Positions 41,816 through 52,143 are shown, counted from the first letter of the stretch. The stretch is DNA of 64,000 nt from Bacillus aquiflavi (GCF_019915265.1 NZ_CP082780.1:2294001-2358000); one strand, 5' to 3'. Numbers and translations are program-made. The notes: generated from the letters alone by a model not told the origin.

Positions 41816-43651
41816 CTATTTTTTCGTAGTAGATTCATCCATTTTTAAGACAGCCATGAAAGCTTCTTGCGGCACCTCTACAGAACCTACTTGTTTCATT
41901 CTTTTCTTTCCTTCTTTCTGCTTTTCTAAAAGTTTTCGTTTTCGCGAAATATCTCCGCCATAACATTTTGCAAGTACATTTTTGCGCATCGCTTTAATTG
42001 TTGAACGCGCAACAATTTTTTGCCCAATCGCGGCTTGGACTGGAACTTCAAAGTGTTGGCGAGGGATAAGCTCTTTTAGCTTTTCTACAATGAGCTTACC
42101 TCGTTCATACGCCGAATCTTTGTGAACAATAAAGCTTAATGCATCGACTTGCTCTCCATTTAGTAAAATATCCATTTTTACAAGCTTCGATGGCTTGTAG
42201 CCGATTAATTCATAATCAAACGAAGCATAACCTTTAGTATGAGATTTAAGCTGGTCAAAAAAATCATAAACAATTTCAGCAAGAGGAATTTCATAAATGA
42301 TGCTTACTCGATTTTCATCAAGATACTGCATATCGATAAAAATCCCCCGCTTTTCTTGACAAATTTCCATCACTGCACCTACAAAATCATTTGGAACCAT
42401 AATTGTTGCTTTAACATACGGCTCTTCAATTTTGTCAATTTTTTGTGGATCCGGCATATTTGATGGGTTATCTACGTTTACACTTGTTCCGTCTGTCATA
42501 TAAACTGTATAAATTACACTCGGTGCTGTTGTGATTAAATCGATCTTAAATTCCCGTTCAATCCGCTCCTGAATGATTTCCATATGAAGAAGTCCTAAAA
42601 AACCACAGCGAAACCCGAATCCTAATGCTTGTGATGTTTCCGGTTCAAATTGCAAAGCTGAATCATTTAATTCTAGCTTTTCAAGCGCTTCACGAAGATC
42701 ATTAAATTTCGACGTGTCAATCGGGTATAGCCCACAAAACACCATTGGATTCAACTTTCGGTATCCTGGCAACGGTTCTTTAGTTCCGTTTTTAGCATTT
42801 GTTATCGTATCACCGACCCGAGTATCAGCGACGTTTTTTATCGAAGCAGTTAGATAGCCAACATCTCCAACTGTTAGCTCATCACAAAGAACAGCTTTTG
42901 GCGCAAAAACACCAACTTCATTTACTTCAAACTCTTTTCCCGTTGCCATCATTTTAATTTTATCGCCCACTTTAACCGTTCCATCAACAACGCGAATATA
43001 CGCCACAACTCCGCGATAGGAATCATAGACCGAGTCAAAAATTAATGCTTTTAACGGTTTATCAGGGTCACCATTTGGAGCTGGGACATTCTCGACAATT
43101 TGTTCTAAAATTTCCTCAATTCCAATTCCTGCTTTAGCCGAGGCAAGGACTGCTCCAGAGGCATCTAGTCCAATGACATCTTCAATTTCTTGACGAACTC
43201 GATCTGGATCAGCACTCGGCAAATCTATTTTATTGATAACAGGGATGTTTTCTAAATCATTATCAATTGCTAAATAAACATTTGCTAACGTTTGTGCTTC
43301 GATTCCTTGCGCTGCATCAACAACAAGGAGAGCACCTTCGCATGCTGCCAAGCTTCTAGATACTTCATATGTGAAGTCGACATGTCCAGGTGTATCTATT
43401 AAATGAAAAGTGTACTCTTCACCATCTTTAGCTTTATATTTTAATTGAACAGCATTTAATTTTATCGTGATTCCTCGTTCTCGCTCAAGATCCATTGAGT
43501 CAAGCAACTGATCCTTCATTTCCCGAGCCGTTAATGCATTGGTTGTTTCTAATATTCGGTCAGCTAATGTTGACTTTCCGTGGTCAATATGAGCAATAAT
43601 GGAGAAATTTCGTATCTTTGACTGTCTTTTTAACTTCTCTTCTCTGTTCAT
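41816..43651 (-). CDS. lepA: elongation factor 4
   Basis: A 611-residue LepA GTPase that acts on stalled or late-initiating ribosomes. The G domain shows [17 protein letters not shown] and NKIDLP; EF-G-like domains II, III and V and the LepA-specific C-terminal domain follow. Upstream of hemW, 143 bases away. Confidence 0.97.
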   Translation of the reverse strand: MNREEKLKRQSKIRNFSIIAHIDHGKSTLADRILETTNALTAREMKDQLLDSMDLERERGITIKLNAVQLKYKAKDGEEYTFHLIDTPGHVDFTYEVSRSLAACEGALLVVDAAQGIEAQTLANVYLAIDNDLENIPVINKIDLPSADPDRVRQEIEDVIGLDASGAVLASAKAGIGIEEILEQIVENVPAPNGDPDKPLKALIFDSVYDSYRGVVAYIRVVDGTVKVGDKIKMMATGKEFEVNEVGVFAPKAVLCDELTVGDVGYLTASIKNVADTRVGDTITNAKNGTKEPLPGYRKLNPMVFCGLYPIDTSKFNDLREALEKLELNDSALQFEPETSQALGFGFRCGFLGLLHMEIIQERIEREFKIDLITTAPSVIYTVYMTDGTSVNVDNPSNMPDPQKIDKIEEPYVKATIMVPNDFVGAVMEICQEKRGIFIDMQYLDENRVSIIYEIPLAEIVYDFFDQLKSHTKGYASFDYELIGYKPSKLVKMDILLNGEQVDALSFIVHKDSAYERGKLIVEKLKELIPRQHFEVPVQAAIGQKIVARSTIKAMRKNVLAKCYGGDISRKRKLLEKQKEGKKRMKQVGSVEVPQEAFMAVLKMDESTTKK

Positions 43652-43846
43652 ATTATTTTGTTCACTCCTACTGTCTTACACATGTAAACTAGTTTTGATT
43701 ATAACAGTACGTCTATTAACATTCAATGAAAACTAATGATAGTCAAGGACTTCTAATTTATTTTTTCCTCTTATAAAGCACCATATGAGAATATGAAGAG
43801 TAAGATAATCCACTGTATTAGTTCATGTTATTTTTTAAAAAATGTA

Positions 43847-43934
43847 AAAATAAGCGGCAAATATCCGCTATGGCTATAGAGAAAAGGAAATCCAACTACC
43901 TTTTGTTTACAGTCTGTAGCGAAAAATTTGCCGC
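43847..43934 (-). repeat. alternative hairpins downstream of yqxA
   Basis: A short terminator-like hairpin (AGCGG / CCGCT, then TATTTTT on the minus strand) at 43853-43869 overlaps a longer-range perfect 9-bp pairing GCGGCAAAT (43854-43862) with ATTTGCCGC (43926-43934). Only one can form at once. The second arm ends at the yqxA stop. Confidence 0.5.
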
Positions 43935-43936
43935 AT

Positions 43937-44302
43937 TTAATGATCTTGTTTGTCATCATGACGATCTTCAAAAAGTTCAGTTAAAAACTCAATACCTTTT
44001 TTTGAGAGATTCGATACACCTTCAGATATTTTTTTTCCTGCTGAGGAGAAAAAGTTAAACGTCTTAAATTCTTCAAGTTTCTTTTTTTTTGCAGCAAGAT
44101 CGTGACTTGTAATGTCTGTTCCTAAAACAGAAGCTTGCAACTCCCCATCATTTAATTCTTCTACTGAAAATGCACTTTTAAAGTCAGGGTCATCATACCC
44201 CCGCATACTTTGGATACCCTCACTAGCTTTTTGCATTCCTAGAAGGATACAAAAAAACATTAAAGCTACAAGAAGCATTAATTTAATAAAAAACCCCTTC
44301 AT
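43937..44302 (-). CDS. yqxA: YqxA-like protein (DUF3679)
   Basis: A 121-residue protein with an N-terminal membrane helix (~5-23) and a helical, charged remainder. It matches the YqxA/DUF3679 family found after spoIIP in Bacillus. Function unknown; sigma-E or later expression with spoIIP is likely from position only. Confidence 0.82.
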   Translation of the reverse strand: MKGFFIKLMLLVALMFFCILLGMQKASEGIQSMRGYDDPDFKSAFSVEELNDGELQASVLGTDITSHDLAAKKKKLEEFKTFNFFSSAGKKISEGVSNLSKKGIEFLTELFEDRHDDKQDH

Positions 44303-44363
44303 TACAAATCACCACCTGTTTCTCTATCATTGAACAATTTCTCCGTACATGATCATAAATCTG

Positions 44364-45566
44364 CTATTTCTCTTCTGCTTCATTTTCCTGTTTGTTTACT
44401 TGCTCCGCCTGCCAATAAAACTCACTAAATACTTCTGCTACAGCAGCCGCAGATCGATTTAACTCTTCAAATGTATTGTCTACTCCACCAAATTCAATCA
44501 AAATGGCGTTTTCTGATAAATCTTGATTATATTTACCGTTTTCTCCTTCTCCATTTTTACCAAGCACCCCTCGGCTTAAACCTGGATATTTTTTTTCAAG
44601 CCTTTGATGCATTTCATTTGCTAATCGGACGTTTTTCTCATATTGAGGATGTTTTTTTCCGATCACAAACATTAACTTCGCATATGATTCCCCATTAATC
44701 TCAATAGTTGTCTTATCTCTTCTGCTCGAATCTCTATGAATATCGATAAAATATTGTAAGTCTCGGCTCCCCGCTATAGCAGCTTCAACGATTGGTCTTG
44801 ATTCATCGTACGCTTGCCAAAACTTACCGCCCTTTTTATTTAATAACCCCATCACATCTGTTTTATCTAAATTTGTGCCAACTCCCCGTTTTTCAAGCTC
44901 TTGTTTTAATGTTTCTCCAATCTTCGTTACATTTACTTCGGAATGATATGCGGAATTAGGATCATTAACTCCCTTTAAATATGGTAAAAATGATTCTCGA
45001 TTATGGGTAAAATATAAATAAACAACTTGTTTATCTCCAGTCGTTTGTTGTGGAGTCTCTGGCTTACTGCTATCAACACCCTTATCAAGCTCCTCTAGAT
45101 TTTGTAAGGCTGCTTCTTGTTCTGCTCTTAATACTTCCAAAGGGGGAGATGATTCAAACGGCATGTTTGTATAGTTTGTCCCTTCCCCAGCAACGATAAT
45201 TTGACTATCAAAAGCTGAAAAGCCAGGAAGTTCTCTGCCTAACAGACTTCTAGGATCATCTAAACTAACATTAGTGGATAATGAAAACATGACCTTCGTA
45301 ATGCCTGGTGTTCTATTTTCCTCTGGCAGTACTTGCAAAAAACTATGATTTTCTCGACCAATTAATTGATAAAGCATTTCCCCTGTTATATTTGTTGCTG
45401 CGGTAGTAATTGAGGATGAAGTAAGTCTGTAACCGGGCTTCAAAGAGGTGAGTACACTACTTAGAAAAAATACTACAAACATAAATAGTATAATGAATGT
45501 ACCAACCTTTAATATACTTGAGCCATGAACAGTTATAATCACCCCAGATTGTTTATAGCGATTCAT
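44364..45566 (-). CDS. spoIIP: stage II sporulation protein P
   Basis: A 400-residue SpoIIP: a membrane anchor (~20-42) and an extracytoplasmic peptidoglycan amidase/endopeptidase domain. Together with SpoIID and SpoIIM it thins the septum and drives engulfment. Conserved motifs include YFTHNRESFLPY and FIDIHRDSSRR, with ILIEFGGVDNT near the end. A possible sigma-E -10 (CATATGAT, 45596-45603) lies just upstream, with a poor -35. Confidence 0.94.
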   Translation of the reverse strand: MNRYKQSGVIITVHGSSILKVGTFIILFMFVVFFLSSVLTSLKPGYRLTSSSITTAATNITGEMLYQLIGRENHSFLQVLPEENRTPGITKVMFSLSTNVSLDDPRSLLGRELPGFSAFDSQIIVAGEGTNYTNMPFESSPPLEVLRAEQEAALQNLEELDKGVDSSKPETPQQTTGDKQVVYLYFTHNRESFLPYLKGVNDPNSAYHSEVNVTKIGETLKQELEKRGVGTNLDKTDVMGLLNKKGGKFWQAYDESRPIVEAAIAGSRDLQYFIDIHRDSSRRDKTTIEINGESYAKLMFVIGKKHPQYEKNVRLANEMHQRLEKKYPGLSRGVLGKNGEGENGKYNQDLSENAILIEFGGVDNTFEELNRSAAAVAEVFSEFYWQAEQVNKQENEAEEK

Positions 45567-45696
45567 CGTTCCACCTCTCTTTGCAAGTCTAGTAAATCAT
45601 ATGTAGTTACTAGAGAAGATAGAACAAATTTCGTGGAGTTTTCTTTCATTCCTAAAAACAATTAGTTGAACAAGCCCTATTTGAAATAAATAAAAA

Positions 45697-45776
45697 TTCC
45701 CCCTCTATTTTAGCTTCGACCTCAATTGTTAACACACATCTGACAATTGGGGTAAAGTTCATTTTTTAAGGGGGAA
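45697..45776 (-). terminator. two-helix terminator between gpr and spoIIP
   Basis: Outer arms TTCCCCCT (45697-45704) / AGGGGGAA (45769-45776) and inner arms CCTCAATTGT (45720-45729) / ACAATTGGGG (45743-45752, one G-U) are nested. On the minus strand the outer 3' arm is followed by TTTTTATTT. It probably ends gpr transcription. Confidence 0.65.
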
Positions 45777-45808
45777 CGGTATAGAAAAACTTATTTTTTA
45801 TACTAAAT

Positions 45809-46918
45809 CTATCGTGTATAGTACCCGGTATTATCTTGATCAATTGATTGGTGAAGAGCTGCATTCAACCCATTGGCTAGTAAGTTCGCCATATCTTCAA
45901 TAAACACATCGACTTCTTTCGGAGTAACCATTAAGTTGTGGCCGAGTGGGGCTAATACTTCATAAATTAATTTTCGCTTTTCTTCTTCTTGTAATGTTCC
46001 AACGATCCCTAAAAATGTTTTACGCTGATGCTCCTCAGGTAAATCTTCCTCAGTAAGTTTTTTCCTTTCACCAAAAGTTAAACCGGCAGGTGCTAAAGCA
46101 CGAGATGGTTTGTTTCCTTCCTTCAGTTCTCTTCCAAAATGTTTTAAGATAAAGTCAATTGTGTCACTCGTAATAGAAACAGCATCGACAACAGTTGGTA
46201 CTCCAATAGCGATGACCGGTATTCCTAAAGTTTCTTTGCTTAATTCTTTTCTCTTATTTCCAACCCCTGATCCAGGATGGATCCCTGTATCTGAAATTTG
46301 AATTGTTGAATTTACTCGTTCAATTGACTTTGAAGCAAGTGCATCTACTGCAATGACAAAATCAGGTCGTGATTGTTCAACGACTCCGTAAATAATGTCG
46401 CTCGTTTCAATCCCAGTTAACCCCATAACCCCAGGTGCAAGGGCACTTACTGGGCGAAAACCTTCCTCAACATTTTCTGGTTGAAGCTTATAAAGATGTC
46501 TCGTAACTAATACATTCTCACAAACAAGGGGGCCAAGTGAATCAGGAGTTACGTTCCAGTTTCCAAGACCAACTACTAAACAGCTCGCTTCTTTGTTTAT
46601 ACCTATTTCTTGCAAAAAGTTTGAAAACTCTGCTGCAAACACTTTTTGCACTCTATGTTGTATATCGGTATCTTGTTTGTTTACCCCTGTAAATTCTAAC
46701 GTTAAATAGCGGCCTTGCTTTTTTCCGATCGCCTTTTCTCCTTCTTCAGTAATTTCAACAACAGAAACTTTACATACATCTTCTTCTCGTTCCTTTAAAA
46801 TGACTCCCTTAATTGAAGATAAATTCTTTTCATCTTTAGTCTCGATCATTTCCTTCGCTTCGAGAGCTAAATCAGTTCTAACTGAATATTTACTTAAATC
46901 AACGGATTCTTTCATCAT
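45809..46918 (-). CDS. gpr: germination protease
   Basis: A 369-residue spore protease that degrades SASPs at germination. The N-terminal pro-region with [10 protein letters not shown], where the zymogen is cleaved, is present. Core motifs: [30 protein letters not shown] and [14 protein letters not shown]. It starts at one of two adjacent ATGs. Forespore-specific in relatives; I could not identify a sigma-G promoter with confidence. Confidence 0.96.
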   Translation of the reverse strand: MMKESVDLSKYSVRTDLALEAKEMIETKDEKNLSSIKGVILKEREEDVCKVSVVEITEEGEKAIGKKQGRYLTLEFTGVNKQDTDIQHRVQKVFAAEFSNFLQEIGINKEASCLVVGLGNWNVTPDSLGPLVCENVLVTRHLYKLQPENVEEGFRPVSALAPGVMGLTGIETSDIIYGVVEQSRPDFVIAVDALASKSIERVNSTIQISDTGIHPGSGVGNKRKELSKETLGIPVIAIGVPTVVDAVSITSDTIDFILKHFGRELKEGNKPSRALAPAGLTFGERKKLTEEDLPEEHQRKTFLGIVGTLQEEEKRKLIYEVLAPLGHNLMVTPKEVDVFIEDMANLLANGLNAALHQSIDQDNTGYYTR

Positions 46919-47110
46919 TATTTTAGGCCCACCTTCTCTAGTGCAATCTTTATGAATTTATCTTTACCTATGATAAAAAAAACATTCATACACTGCGCTT
47001 TTACAATTTATCCTTCGTTTTTATAACTGTAGGATTTTTAAGATCAATCATCGATTAATAGCACACTTTTAAAAAGGAATAGGAAGATGAAAAAATAAGA
47101 ACGAACAGTA

Positions 47111-47139
47111 TTGCAATATTAACAGCTGTTTGATAGAAT
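47111..47139 (+). promoter_or_regulatory. promoter of rpsT
   Basis: TTGCAA (47111-47116) and TAGAAT (47134-47139) with 17-base spacing, about 75 bases upstream of rpsT. Confidence 0.65.
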
Positions 47140-47215
47140 ATCACTTGTTCTTTATTGTTAATGAACGTGGAAGACAAGTTCATATATTTTAATGTCTTTG
47201 TAGGAGGTGAATGTA

Positions 47216-47482
47216 ATGCCGAACATTAAATCTGCTATTAAGCGTGTTAAAAAAGCGCAAGCTATTAATGCTCAAAACTCAGCAACTAAATCTGCAATGC
47301 GTACTGCAATTAAAAAGGTTGAAGCTGGAATCGTTAATAATGATGTTGCTGCTGCGAAGGAAGCTTTCACAGTTGCTGTTAAAAAATTAGATAGTGCTGC
47401 TAGTAAAGGACTTATCCATAAAAACTCTGTTGCTCGCCAAAAGTCCCGTTTAATGAAGAAAATAAACAAATTAAACGCTTAA
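47216..47482 (+). CDS. rpsT: 30S ribosomal protein S20
   Basis: An 88-residue basic S20 beginning [10 protein letters not shown] and containing SAMRTAIKK and LIHKN. The ATG at 47216 follows GGAGGTGA. Single gene, divergent from gpr. Confidence 0.97.
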   Translation: MPNIKSAIKRVKKAQAINAQNSATKSAMRTAIKKVEAGIVNNDVAAAKEAFTVAVKKLDSAASKGLIHKNSVARQKSRLMKKINKLNA

Positions 47483-47534
47483 TTAACTTATAACTTTATC
47501 TTAAACATGATCATGTTTTAAGAATAAAAAGTAG

Positions 47535-47610
47535 AGCGCATCATCAGCCCTAACAAGCAAAATGCCTTTAATCCAATTAAAAGGTTACGTAGCTTGAAGG
47601 GCTAAGCGCT
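47535..47610. repeat. four-helix hairpin after rpsT
   Basis: Successive paired blocks AGCGC/GCGCT, AGCCCT/AGGGCT, CAAGC/GCTTG and CCTTT-AAT/ATT-AAAGG are separated by small internal loops, closing a rod of about 76 bases. No plus-strand U-run follows. On the minus strand TTTTT occurs four bases past the structure. Confidence 0.7.
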
Positions 47611-48019
47611 ATGCTCCAATAAAAAACCCCATATAATGTCATTCATTCCTTCTATTATGAGTATTTTGCATCCTAAATTTTCCCTTTATTTGTATTGCCA
47701 TTAGCGTAAACAAGCTAAACAGTTAAGACAATAATGATTCATGATTCAAAAAAAATACAAATATTACTCATTCGGCTGCATTAATACTTACGTTAGTTTT
47801 ACTATAGTGTTGTAATATTAAAATTTGGACAAAAACTCTGGGCTCACCAATCTATGTTCTGTTGCTTATTTAAATGGTTTTTTGCTATTATTTTTAAAAA
47901 AATTCAAATAAATTTTAAATTGCAGCCTAAGACACTGTTCTTCACTCAAGATATGCTTTTTTGTTTTTCATTAACGGTAAAATTCTTTGATGTAGAAAGG
48001 AAGGAGAAAAAGAAAAAAA

Positions 48020-48041
48020 AACGATCCACTTTTGGATCGTT
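48020..48041 (-). terminator. holA terminator
   Basis: A perfect 8-bp inverted repeat AACGATCC / GGATCGTT, six-base loop, followed by about seven T on the minus strand. Confidence 0.88.
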
Positions 48042-48134
48042 CCAAACTTTGAATAACACTTGTGTTTCAATGAAAGCTAATATACGATAACTCAGTTCCC
48101 TTTCCCCTTATGCCAAAAGTTAAAACAATCAACC

Positions 48135-49154
48135 TTAAGATTGTTTTATAGGAGTATCATTTAGTTTGAATAAAAACATTTCGATTATTAGTACTTTATT
48201 CATAGCACCAGTTTTCATTTCATAGTCAGCCTGAGAAAGTAAGTCAATCTTTCGAATAAGCTCTTCATTAGAAAAAAACCGTGCTTGTCCAGCTGCAAGT
48301 TTTACCCGATAAGGATGGACTTTCAAATATCCAGCTATTTGTTTTTCACCATACCCTTGGCGAGCAAGTTCTTTTACTTGATAGATAAGCCGAAATTGTC
48401 CGGAAATTATTGATAAAATTTTGATTGGTTCTTGGTTTTGTTTTAAGAGGTCATAAAAAATTCGTAAAGCTTCGTCAATTTTTCTATGAACAATTTTATC
48501 AACTAGATGAAAGATATTTTCTTCAAGTGATCTTGATACAAGCTTTTCAACTGTATGTATATCAATATGCTTTGCATAAAGTGCTAGTTTATCGATTTCA
48601 CTTGTTAATAAAAATAAGTTAGTACCTACTAATAATAGTAATAAATCAACTGCATCTTCATCAATTAAAATCGAATGAAGCGAAGCACGCTCATGAATCC
48701 ATTCCTTTAACTCGCGTTCATTGAGCTTCTTTCCTTCAATGGTTTCAGCTTTTCGCTTTAATTCCTTTGTTAATTTTCTCCGTTCATCTAATTTTTCATA
48801 AGGCGCTAAAAAAACAACAATTGAATAAGGCGCCGGCTCTTTTAAATAGGCTTCCAATTTAGCTAAATGATGGTCTACCTTTCCTTTTGCTGATGTTAAA
48901 AAAAAGGGGTTTTGCAAAATAATTAATCTCTTATCTCCGATAAATGGAAAAGTTTCTGCATCTTCCAATGCTGTTTCAATCGGCGTTTCTTCTAGATCAT
49001 AAGAAGAAAAGTTAAATTCGATTTCTTCTTTTTCCAAAACATGATGAACAAGTAATTGTTTCGTCTCATTAATAAGAAAGGCTTCCGTTCCATATACTAA
49101 ATAAAGCGAGGCAAATTGTTTTTTTTTGATTTTTTTCCAAATGTTAAAAACCAA
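48135..49154 (-). CDS. holA: DNA polymerase III subunit delta
   Basis: A 339-residue delta subunit (YqeN) of the clamp loader, which opens the sliding clamp. It shows YLVYGTEAFLINE, DAETFPFIGDKRLIIL, the LAPYEKLDERRKL segment and the C-terminal QFRLIYQVKEL region. The TTG start at 49154 lies nine bases after GGAG and gives the family N-terminus (M-V-F-N-I-W-K). A longer open frame upstream is not needed. Confidence 0.93.
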   Translation of the reverse strand: MVFNIWKKIKKKQFASLYLVYGTEAFLINETKQLLVHHVLEKEEIEFNFSSYDLEETPIETALEDAETFPFIGDKRLIILQNPFFLTSAKGKVDHHLAKLEAYLKEPAPYSIVVFLAPYEKLDERRKLTKELKRKAETIEGKKLNERELKEWIHERASLHSILIDEDAVDLLLLLVGTNLFLLTSEIDKLALYAKHIDIHTVEKLVSRSLEENIFHLVDKIVHRKIDEALRIFYDLLKQNQEPIKILSIISGQFRLIYQVKELARQGYGEKQIAGYLKVHPYRVKLAAGQARFFSNEELIRKIDLLSQADYEMKTGAMNKVLIIEMFLFKLNDTPIKQS

Positions 49155-49179
49155 TATCGTTCGCTCCGTTCTATATTTC

Positions 49180-49185
49180 ATTATA
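49180..49185 (-). promoter_or_regulatory. -10 element of holA
   Basis: A perfect TATAAT on the minus strand 25 bases before the TTG start; the -35 (TTACGC, 16 bases upstream) is weak. Confidence 0.45.
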
Positions 49186-49226
49186 GTCTTATCGTAAAGA
49201 AGCGTAAGCCTTTTGACAAGTAATAA

Positions 49227-49306
49227 GGGAATTGGCATTCCAAAAATGCAACCAATTCCCGATCTATAGTAAACGCTGGCAAATAAGGCCTAGGATACTT
49301 ATTGCC
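49227..49306. repeat. paired hairpins between holA and yqzM
   Basis: GGGAATTGG / CCAATTCCC (49227-49260) with GCAT/ATGC pairing inside, then GGCAAATAAG / CTTATTGCC (49278-49306) with one bulge. Neither has a clean U-run. They lie between divergent genes. Confidence 0.6.
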
Positions 49307-49454
49307 AACGGTAACGCTTTTTGTACTAGTTATTTTAGCCGATTGGATGTAAACTATTTGTGACAACTCTTGTCATTAAAGGAAAGTAGCCAAAAGGACG
49401 CTAGATTTTTCTTGATGAATAACGTATACTTATAACGAAATAGGAGGGGTAATT

Positions 49455-49589
49455 GTGAACGAATTTGAAAAGAACGTCCAAAGTAAACGCAATGATGCTG
49501 TCGATTCCGGAGTAGGTTTCATCGTTTCTTTCGGATTTTTCGCAACCATCTTTATTATAGGAACTGTTATTAAAGTTGCCGGTTCCTAA
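49455..49589 (+). CDS. yqzM: YqzM-family small membrane protein
   Basis: A 44-residue protein starting at GTG after GGAGGGG: M-N-E-F-E-K-N-V-Q-S-K-R, then GVGFIVSFGFFATIFIIG, a single membrane helix. It is nearly identical in pattern to Bacillus YqzM, located between holA and comEC. Function unknown. Confidence 0.92.
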   Translation: MNEFEKNVQSKRNDAVDSGVGFIVSFGFFATIFIIGTVIKVAGS

Positions 49590-49617
49590 TGCGGGATAAC
49601 CGCTCTTAATGTTAATG

Positions 49618-49651
49618 GAGACTGCATGCAATACGCAGTCTCTTTATTTTT
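49618..49651 (+). terminator. yqzM terminator
   Basis: A perfect 8-bp inverted repeat GAGACTGC / GCAGTCTC followed by TTTATTTTT, about 30 bases past yqzM. Confidence 0.88.
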
Positions 49652-49707
49652 GAAGGATTTTTTACATTGTGAGCGGGAGGTTTTTAATCATTGTTTTCAG
49701 TATTATA

Positions 49708-52047
49708 CTATGGAAGTACATGTGAAAACGTTCCATCCTCTTTATCCCGAAATTTATAAGTGATCGCGCCATGATCGTTTGTCCGATATACACGGATATT
49801 TCTTTCAGCTAGTTTACTTAAAACTTCTACATGAGGATGACCATAGCGGTTTGAAACTCCAGCAGAAATAATCGCTATCAGCGGATGAATATGATCGAGA
49901 AAATGCTCAGAAGTTGATGTTCTACTTCCATGATGACCTGCTTTTAAAACATCGACTTTAAGATTTGAATACGTGTTAATAAGTCGTTCTTCCCCATCTA
50001 TTTCTAAATCTCCAGTAAATAACCAATTAAGTCTGCCAATTTTTGCATAAATAACAATTGAACTGTTATTTCTTTCTGTTTCTTCGCGATCTTTTTCTGG
50101 GGAAATGATTTGAAAAAGGGCATTTCCTTTTTTCCATTTTTCCCCTTCTGTAACAAAACGGACGTTTATCTTCTTTTCCTTCGCTTTGTCTAAAATGATA
50201 TTTTCAATTTTTGAACGTTTACTCATATTTGGTAGCAAAATTTCTTTTACTTTTACCTCATCAAGTAGGCCTAATGCTCCTCCAATATGATCTGCGTCAC
50301 CGTGTGTAAGGATTAATTTATCAACACATGTTATTCCTTTACTTTTTAAAAATGGAGTTAAAATATCTTTACCTGTATCAAAACGTTTCCTTCTTTCACG
50401 CCAAGCATCTTTTTCAAAATGCAAAACCCCACCTGTATCAATTAAATAATTTCCTTTATCATTCGGAAGTTGAATAAAAATACTATCACCTTGACCAACA
50501 TCAATAAAGGTTACTTCACCATAGGAGGAATACTTTGTTATCCCCCAATGTATACATAATACAAATAATGGTATAAAAAACTGAGGGAAAATGAGCTTTT
50601 TCTTTTTCTCATTATTTTCCCACAAATAAAAAAACAAGCATATACTTCCACTTAAACAAAGAAGAATAATGAAGTTAGGACGACCTAAAGTAACAGTGGA
50701 AAAAGGAAGTGCTGCAAACATTTGTGCAAGCTTATTAATAAATGCAATGATGAAATTCAATATAAATAGTAACGGTAATCCGATGAAAGGAAATATCATA
50801 TGAAAAAGAAACGTTAATAGTGAAAGAGGAAGAACAATGATTGAAAACACTGGAACATAAAAAATATTCATTAAAATGGAAAGTGGTGAAAATTCGTAAA
50901 AATAATAAATGATTATTGGTAAAGATGCGAGTTGAGCAGTTAAGGAAACAACGATTAACTGCATACCCCACTGCTTATAACGGGTAAAAATATACGGTGC
51001 ACATAAAATGAGTGCCAAGCTAACAATAAAAGACAATTGAAAACCAGGCTCAAATACACTATATGGGCTCACAAATAAAAATAATAAAAAGGCAATACAA
51101 AGACCAACTAACGGTTCCCTTCTTTTTCTTTTCCACAACAAACTAAGTAAAACAAAAATTGACATCATCACCGCACGAATCACTGAAGGTGCTCCACCTG
51201 TTAAAAGCGCATATATTGGTAAAAAAATGACTAGTGCCATCAATGTTTTTTCTCTCGTTAAACCAAAGCGAATGGCTAAATAATAAAGCATTCCTGTTAA
51301 AAGTCCGACATGAAGTCCCGAGATAGCTAATAAATGAATAATACCTAACTGTTGATAATTTTTTAGAACGTCTTCATCAAGCAAGTCTCGTTCACCAAAA
51401 ATTAAAGCTACAGATAAGGAGGCAGCTGCTTCTGGAAAATGTTTTTTAAGATAAGAAATCCCCTTTTGGCGAAACTTCATTAGCACTGTGTATGGAGTTG
51501 CTTTGAGTGGTTGACAAGATTGAGGATTGAAGCGATCGGGGGATAATATCCAGTAAATTTTTTGTCTTAATAAATACGAGTGATAATTGAAGGCATTTTC
51601 ATTTCTTGGCTTTGAAGGGGCTTGTAATGTGCCCGTTATTTTACAGCTTGAAGGGTAAATGAATTTTTTTTCAAGATCTCGTTTTTCCTGTTTTGTTTTT
51701 ATTTTATATTTTAACATAAGCTTTTCATTCGATGGATAGACGGTAACAATCCCTTGCATTGAATCACCATCGATCTTCATATTTTCCTTAATATTTATAA
51801 TAAAATTTCGTTCAGATCCGTTAAAGGCAGTATTTTTGCTATCATTCCATACTCCATTAAAAAAATATATGATCCATATAAACCAAATAAAAATCATTAT
51901 GAATGCGGAATATTTTTTTATTCCAATTAAAAAAATATTAAAAACAATCCAACCTATACAAGAAATCCAAAATGACCATGTAGAAGCTAAGCTTCCAAAT
52001 AACGCCGCAACTGCTAAATAAATAGATTTTTCAGCAATATTTATCAC
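49708..52047 (-). CDS. comEC: ComEC DNA uptake channel
   Basis: A ~779-residue competence protein forming the membrane channel for single-stranded DNA. An N-terminal OB-like region and many membrane helices (competence domain with LLAISGLHVGLLTG) are followed by a C-terminal metallo-beta-lactamase-like domain (LTHGDADHIGG, KAGHHGS). The start is uncertain. The GTG at 52047 gives the usual family length; a longer frame to ATG 52134 begins inside an inverted repeat. Follows comEB. Confidence 0.92.
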   Translation of the reverse strand: MINIAEKSIYLAVAALFGSLASTWSFWISCIGWIVFNIFLIGIKKYSAFIMIFIWFIWIIYFFNGVWNDSKNTAFNGSERNFIINIKENMKIDGDSMQGIVTVYPSNEKLMLKYKIKTKQEKRDLEKKFIYPSSCKITGTLQAPSKPRNENAFNYHSYLLRQKIYWILSPDRFNPQSCQPLKATPYTVLMKFRQKGISYLKKHFPEAAASLSVALIFGERDLLDEDVLKNYQQLGIIHLLAISGLHVGLLTGMLYYLAIRFGLTREKTLMALVIFLPIYALLTGGAPSVIRAVMMSIFVLLSLLWKRKRREPLVGLCIAFLLFLFVSPYSVFEPGFQLSFIVSLALILCAPYIFTRYKQWGMQLIVVSLTAQLASLPIIIYYFYEFSPLSILMNIFYVPVFSIIVLPLSLLTFLFHMIFPFIGLPLLFILNFIIAFINKLAQMFAALPFSTVTLGRPNFIILLCLSGSICLFFYLWENNEKKKKLIFPQFFIPLFVLCIHWGITKYSSYGEVTFIDVGQGDSIFIQLPNDKGNYLIDTGGVLHFEKDAWRERRKRFDTGKDILTPFLKSKGITCVDKLILTHGDADHIGGALGLLDEVKVKEILLPNMSKRSKIENIILDKAKEKKINVRFVTEGEKWKKGNALFQIISPEKDREETERNNSSIVIYAKIGRLNWLFTGDLEIDGEERLINTYSNLKVDVLKAGHHGSRTSTSEHFLDHIHPLIAIISAGVSNRYGHPHVEVLSKLAERNIRVYRTNDHGAITYKFRDKEDGTFSHVLP

Positions 52048-52059
52048 ATCCCTTTTTCT

Positions 52060-52135
52060 TAAATGCCGGACAAGTGACTTAATTGCTACTGTCCCCCTAT
52101 TTAAAGCGAGGGTTATAAAATGAATGTCCGGCATT
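52060..52135 (-). repeat. inverted repeat in the comEB-comEC gap
   Basis: Perfect 12-bp arms AAATGCCGGACA (52060-52071) and TGTCCGGCATTT (52124-52135) enclose 52 bases. A shorter pairing GGACA/TGTCC inside competes with it. The left RNA arm contains the alternative comEC ATG. Confidence 0.75.
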
Positions 52136-52143
52136 TTTCCTAA

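Larger units (their letters stand above)
47483..48134. other. rpsT-holA convergent intergenic region
   Basis: About 650 bases without a supportable gene. It holds a palindrome after rpsT (AAACATGATCATGTTT, about 47504-47519), a large interrupted hairpin (47535-47610) and the holA terminator (48020-48041). The stretch 47640-48010 is A+T-rich with no motif I recognise. Confidence 0.6.

Noticed and set aside
47854-48090. 78-codon plus-strand frame rich in Phe and Lys
   Set aside because: It reads through the holA terminator and has no start signal.
49181-49366. Minus-strand frame upstream of holA
   Set aside because: It spans two hairpins and the holA promoter and matches nothing.
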